The position numbers and the translations under genes were made by a program. Positions 60,887 to 64,000 of a stretch of DNA of 64,000 nucleotides are shown piece by piece. The stretch covers positions 1 through 64,000 of the forward strand of contig NZ_JBHUIY010000010.1 of assembly GCF_042683125.1 (NCBI RefSeq). The letters are read 5' to 3'. Origin of the DNA: Phaeospirillum tilakii. Its GTDB lineage: Bacteria; Pseudomonadota; Alphaproteobacteria; Rhodospirillales; Magnetospirillaceae. Below the pieces are notes generated by a model. The model saw nothing but the letters and a program-made list of their open reading frames with translations. It did not search any database and had not been told where the DNA came from. How positions within the stretch are numbered: position 1 is the stretch's first letter; every line of letters starts with the position of its first letter.

Positions 60887-62296
60887 CTAGCCGAGGTCGA
60901 GCACCGCCCCGGGATTCATCCGCCCGTCGGGATCGAGCGCCAGCTTGATCCGCCGCATCAGGTCGAGGTCGAGCGCCGGCTTGACCCGGGCCAGTTCGGC
61001 CACTTTCAGCCGGCCGATGCCGTGTTCGGCCGAGATCGAGCCGTCCATCTCCCCCACCACGTCATGGACCACCCGGTTGATCCGTTCCCACTCGGCGAGG
61101 AAGGCCTGTTTGTCGGCGCCCTCGGGCTGGGACAGGTTGAAATGGATGTTGCCGTCGCCGATATGGCCGAACGCCACCACCCGCACCCCGGGCAAGGCGG
61201 CGGTGACGGCTTCGGTGGCGCGTTCGATCAACTCCGGCACCCGCGAGGTGGCGACCGCGATGTCGTGCTTGATGCTGCCGCCCTCGTGCTTCTGCGCCTC
61301 GGGGATGGTTTCGCGCAGGCGCCACAGCGCGGCGCGCTGGGCCTCGCTTTCCGCCAGCACCGCGTCCAGGGCGGTGCCGTCCTCCAGCGCCGCCGCCAGC
61401 ACCTCCTCCAGCGCCTCGCGCAACCCGCCCGGCCGGGACGAGGACAATTCGAGCAGCACCAGCCAGGGGGTGCGGGTTTCGACCGGCTCGCGCTGGCCGG
61501 GGATGTGGCGCAGGGTGAAATCGAGGGCGCGGCGGGAGATCAACTCGCAGGCGGTGACGGCGTCGCCGCTGGCCCGGCGGGCGCGGCCGAGCAGGGTCAG
61601 CGCCGCCTGGGGATCGGGGATCGCCACCAGCGCGGTCTGACGCTCGCGCGGCTGGGGGTAGAGCTTCAGCACCGCGGCGGTGATGATCCCGAGCGTTCCT
61701 TCCGAGCCGATGAACAACTGGGTCAGGGCGTAACCGGTATTGTCCTTGCGCAGCGCCTTCAGCCCGTTCCACACCCGGCCGTCGGCCAGCACCACTTCGA
61801 GCCCCAGCACCAGATCGCGGGTCGAGCCGTAGCGCAGCACGTTGGTGCCGCCGGCATTGGTGGCGATGTTGCCGCCGATCCGGCACGAGCCCTCGGCCGC
61901 CAGCGACAGCGGGAACAGGCAGCCCTCGGCCGCCGCCGCCGCCTGGAGGGTCGCCAGCACGCAGCCGGCCTCGACGGTGAGGGTGAAATCGACCGGGTCG
62001 AGGGCGCGGATCCGGTCCATCCGCTCGGTGCCGATCACCAGCGCCGGTTCCGGCGTCAGCGGCACCCCGCCGCCGCACAGCCCGGTGCGCCCGCCCTGCG
62101 GCACCACCGCGATCCCGGCCGCGCTGGCCGCCGTGACCAGCGCCGCCACCTCGGCGGTCGAGCCCGGCCGGGCCACCGCCAGCGCCCGCCCATGGAACAG
62201 CCCGCGCTCCTCGACCAGATAGGGAGCGAGATCCTCATCCCCGGTCAGCAGATGGCGCGCCCCGACGATGGCGGCGAAGGTTTCGAGCACGGACAT
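60887..62296 (-). CDS. FAD-linked 2-hydroxyacid oxidase/dehydrogenase (GlcD/D-LDH-like)
   Basis: The 469-residue flavoprotein of the VAO/PCMH family has PGSTAEVAALVTAASAAGIAVV, QGGRTGLCGGGVPLTPEP and IGGNIATNAGGTNVLRYGSTRD (FAD pyrophosphate region). IGSEGTLGIITAAVLKLYP and C-terminal VVAFGHIGDGNIHFNLSQPEG and SISAEHGIGRLK supply metal and substrate His residues. It matches D-lactate, D-2-hydroxyglutarate and glycolate dehydrogenases. ATG 62296 has GGGGGAG at 8 nt; another ATG two codons upstream is possible. It ends close to the GGDEF-EAL gene in convergent orientation. Confidence 0.9.
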   Translation of the reverse strand: MSVLETFAAIVGARHLLTGDEDLAPYLVEERGLFHGRALAVARPGSTAEVAALVTAASAAGIAVVPQGGRTGLCGGGVPLTPEPALVIGTERMDRIRALDPVDFTLTVEAGCVLATLQAAAAAEGCLFPLSLAAEGSCRIGGNIATNAGGTNVLRYGSTRDLVLGLEVVLADGRVWNGLKALRKDNTGYALTQLFIGSEGTLGIITAAVLKLYPQPRERQTALVAIPDPQAALTLLGRARRASGDAVTACELISRRALDFTLRHIPGQREPVETRTPWLVLLELSSSRPGGLREALEEVLAAALEDGTALDAVLAESEAQRAALWRLRETIPEAQKHEGGSIKHDIAVATSRVPELIERATEAVTAALPGVRVVAFGHIGDGNIHFNLSQPEGADKQAFLAEWERINRVVHDVVGEMDGSISAEHGIGRLKVAELARVKPALDLDLMRRIKLALDPDGRMNPGAVLDLG

Positions 62297-62317
62297 CGGC
62301 ATTCTCCCCCAGGGGGG

Positions 62318-62420
62318 ACGCGGGCTCCGCCCGCACCCGCCAGGGGCCGGGGCCCCTGGACCCCGTTGGGGAGGTCCAGGAACCTCAGGTTCCTGGCGGG
62401 TGTGGGCGGAGCCCACATCC
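62318..62420. repeat. Intergenic repeat A9: two half copies, inverted
   Basis: Left: GCGGGC-TCC-GCCCGC, ACCCGCC, CAGGGGCC-G-GGCCCCTG. Right, opposite orientation: CAGGAACC-TCA-GGTTCCTG, CGGGT, GTGGGC-GGA-GCCCAC. All stems pair although the sequences differ, the best evidence of structural constraint in this set. Confidence 0.82.
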
Positions 62421-62423
62421 AGG

Positions 62424-63359
62424 CTAGCCTCGTGGCGCGGCGGCGCGGCGGAGGCGGTCGTTGATGGCGAGCCCGAGCCCGCTTTCCGGGATCGGCCTGA
62501 CCGCGATGGCGGTGAACTCGGCCCGGTCGAGCGCGCGCAGCATGGCGAACAGATGGGCGGCGGCCTCGGTGGTGTCGCCGGCGGGCGACAGATTGAGGGT
62601 GGCCGGCCCCGGCCCGAACCCCAGCAGCGCCTCGCCCGGCCGGGCCTCTTCCGCGTCGAGCCGCACCGGCAGTCCGGGGGCGTAATGGCTGGCGAGCATG
62701 CCGGGGGCGCGCGGCGCGGTGCCGGGCAGCAGCTCCGGCCGCCCGGGTTTGCAGCCCAGCACGGCTTCGAGCGTCTCGACCGCCAGCCCGCCCGGCCGCA
62801 GCAGCAGCGGCACCGGTCCGCTGAGATCGAGCACGGTGGATTCGACCCCGACCCGGCACGGCCCGCCATCAAGGATCAGGGCGGCGTCGGGCCCGAGCGA
62901 CTGGGCGACATGGGCGGCCTCGGTCGGGCTGACCGCGCCCGAGCGGTTGGCCGAGGGGGCGGCGAGCGGCTTGCCGTAGGCGGCGAGCAGGGCCTGGGCG
63001 ACCGGATGGTCGGGCATCCGCACCGCGACGCTGTCGAGCCCGGCGCTGACCAGCAGCGACAGCGGCGAATCCGGCCGGCGCGGCAGCACCAGGGTCAGCG
63101 GTCCCGGCCAGAACCGCTCGGCCAGGGCGCAAGCGCGCTCGTCGAATTCGACCAGCGCGGCGGCGGCGGCGAGGCTGGCGACATGGGCGATCAGCGGGTT
63201 GAAGCGGGGACGGCCCTTGGCGGCGAAGATCGCGGCGACGGCGCCGTCGCTGGTGGCGTCGCCGCCCAGGCCGTAGACGGTCTCGGTGGGGAAGGCGACC
63301 AGGCCGCCGGCGGCGAGCCGGCGCACCGCCTGGTCGAGCAAGGCGGGGGGAAGGATCAT
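62424..63359 (-). CDS. tsaC: L-threonylcarbamoyladenylate synthase (Sua5/TsaC type)
   Basis: The 311-residue enzyme makes threonylcarbamoyl-AMP for the universal tRNA modification t6A. The N-terminal YrdC fold shows GGLVAFPTETVYGLGGDA, AAKGRPRFNPLIAHV, FWPGPLTLVLPRR, VRMPDHPVAQALL and LAAPSANRSGAVSPT. A C-terminal Sua5 domain, starting around APGMLASHYAPGLPV, is also present, so it is the longer Sua5 form. The ATG is at 63359. It lies 35 nt after a GNAT gene on the same strand. Confidence 0.95.
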   Translation of the reverse strand: MILPPALLDQAVRRLAAGGLVAFPTETVYGLGGDATSDGAVAAIFAAKGRPRFNPLIAHVASLAAAAALVEFDERACALAERFWPGPLTLVLPRRPDSPLSLLVSAGLDSVAVRMPDHPVAQALLAAYGKPLAAPSANRSGAVSPTEAAHVAQSLGPDAALILDGGPCRVGVESTVLDLSGPVPLLLRPGGLAVETLEAVLGCKPGRPELLPGTAPRAPGMLASHYAPGLPVRLDAEEARPGEALLGFGPGPATLNLSPAGDTTEAAAHLFAMLRALDRAEFTAIAVRPIPESGLGLAINDRLRRAAAPRG

Positions 63360-63394
63360 GACGCCCAGGGTATAGCGCGTTCCGGCGGGGAGTC

Positions 63395-63988
63395 CTACCC
63401 CTTCGCGCCGCCGGGAGGGGGGGCCGCGCCTTGGGCGGCGGCGGCGATCAGGCCGTGATAACGCTCGATCAGGCCGGCCCAGTCCTCGAACACCGCGAAC
63501 AGGCCGGTTGACATCTCCTGGCCGAGGGTCAGGGCGTCGGGCGGGTCGAGTTCGAGCCGGGCCTCGGCCTCGCCGGGATGGAACGCCACCGCCATCCCGG
63601 CGCGGCGGGCCAGCGCCACCATCGCGCGGTTGTCGGACAGGCAGAGGGTCATCAACTGGCCGGCGCCGCGATTGCGGGCGAACACCGCCGCCTGCCGCAG
63701 CAGGTCGGCGCCGAGCCCGCCGGCGCGCTGGTCCTCGTCGACGCTGAGGCCGACCTCGGCGATGAAACTGGTGGGATCGAGGGCGAGATGGGCGGCGGCG
63801 ATCACCTCGTCGCCCCGGCAGGCGGCGAGGATCAGGTCGTCCTCGCTCAGCCCGGCGACATGGGCGTCGATCCAGCCATCCTCGATTCCGGCCCGGCCGA
63901 AACGGCGGCGGCGGTCCTCCTCGGACAGGCGCTTGAGGTGGCGGGCGTAGCGCGGACGGTCGGGCCGGGGCAGCCGGCGGATCAGCAT
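63395..63988 (-). CDS. GNAT-family N-acetyltransferase
   Basis: The 197-residue acyltransferase is complete within the window. AEVGLSVDEDQRAGGLGADLLRQAA is motif A (Q-R-x-G-G-L-G), and DNRAMVALARRAGMAVAF is motif B. The end is extended by about 40 residues, with a Pro/Ala-rich tail. Resemblance to Pat-like or generic GNATs is not enough to name a substrate. The ATG at 63988 is close to the window edge; an upstream start outside the window cannot be excluded. Confidence 0.85.
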   Translation of the reverse strand: MLIRRLPRPDRPRYARHLKRLSEEDRRRRFGRAGIEDGWIDAHVAGLSEDDLILAACRGDEVIAAAHLALDPTSFIAEVGLSVDEDQRAGGLGADLLRQAAVFARNRGAGQLMTLCLSDNRAMVALARRAGMAVAFHPGEAEARLELDPPDALTLGQEMSTGLFAVFEDWAGLIERYHGLIAAAAQGAAPPPGGAKG

Positions 63989-64000
63989 CGGGGGCCTCGC

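Overview
The window is a GC-rich (roughly 70 %) bacterial chromosome segment. The gene content fits an alphaproteobacterium, most likely Rhodospirillales/Rhodospirillaceae. Supporting features are cytosolic and membrane chemotaxis transducers, many PAS, HDOD and GGDEF-EAL signalling proteins, bacteriohemerythrin, an enterobacterial-like AdhE, a ChbG/HpnK-type deacetylase and hairpin-rich intergenic repeats. The taxonomic placement is inference; no rRNA or tRNA gene was seen.

Layout. 1-6.2 kb: edge of an IS5-type element, a soluble lytic transglycosylase, a HAD hydrolase, a small coiled-coil protein, ilvD and a hemerythrin-receiver fusion. 6.2-8.6 kb: a low-GC island with an unknown gene plus an ImmA/IrrE-type metalloprotease, bracketed by inverted copies of an intergenic repeat. 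8.6-14.8 kb: ChbG/HpnK-type deacetylase, MFS transporter, soluble PAS-PAS chemoreceptor, amino-acid permease, NUDIX hydrolase and methyltransferase. 15.1-17.1 kb: a type I-C-like CRISPR array (27 perfect repeats plus one degenerate) with a leader but no cas genes. 17.2-22.1 kb: a complete phosphate ABC operon, pstS-pstC-pstA-pstB, followed by a second pstS. 22.4-27.3 kb: a flavoprotein, then an accessory stretch with a GNAT enzyme, an MbcA/ParS-like antitoxin domain, a hypothetical gene, a decayed killer protein with intact antitoxin, and a solitary Mrr-like endonuclease. 27.4-30 kb: reverse transsulfuration pair (CBS-like and gamma-lyase-like). 30-42 kb: TPR/glycosyltransferase-like protein, rhodanese, chemoreceptor, MFS, MBL hydrolase, adhE, HIT and SGNH proteins. 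42.4-49.5 kb: acyl-CoA synthetase, sensor kinase, TcuA-like flavoprotein and a third chemoreceptor. 49.6-56.8 kb: a five-gene minus-strand signalling operon (conserved hypothetical, PhnD-like binding protein, multi-PAS kinase, receiver-HDOD, receiver-degenerate HD-GYP). 57.5-64 kb: a GGDEF-EAL protein, a GlcD-like FAD oxidase, a TsaC/Sua5 protein and a GNAT enzyme.

Two things stand out. First, about 95-nt (family A) and about 60-nt (family B) intergenic elements occur at 16 places. They share a two-hairpin design in which the stems change sequence but keep pairing, so structure is being conserved. Many act as plausible terminators, and they flank each accessory module. Second, the window has several stripped-down defence or toxin modules: a cas-less CRISPR array, an orphan antitoxin beside a toxin remnant, a headless MbcA-type domain beside a GNAT gene, an ImmA/IrrE protease without an XRE partner, and a lone Mrr-like nuclease. 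Whether any of these is a working new system cannot be decided from sequence alone.
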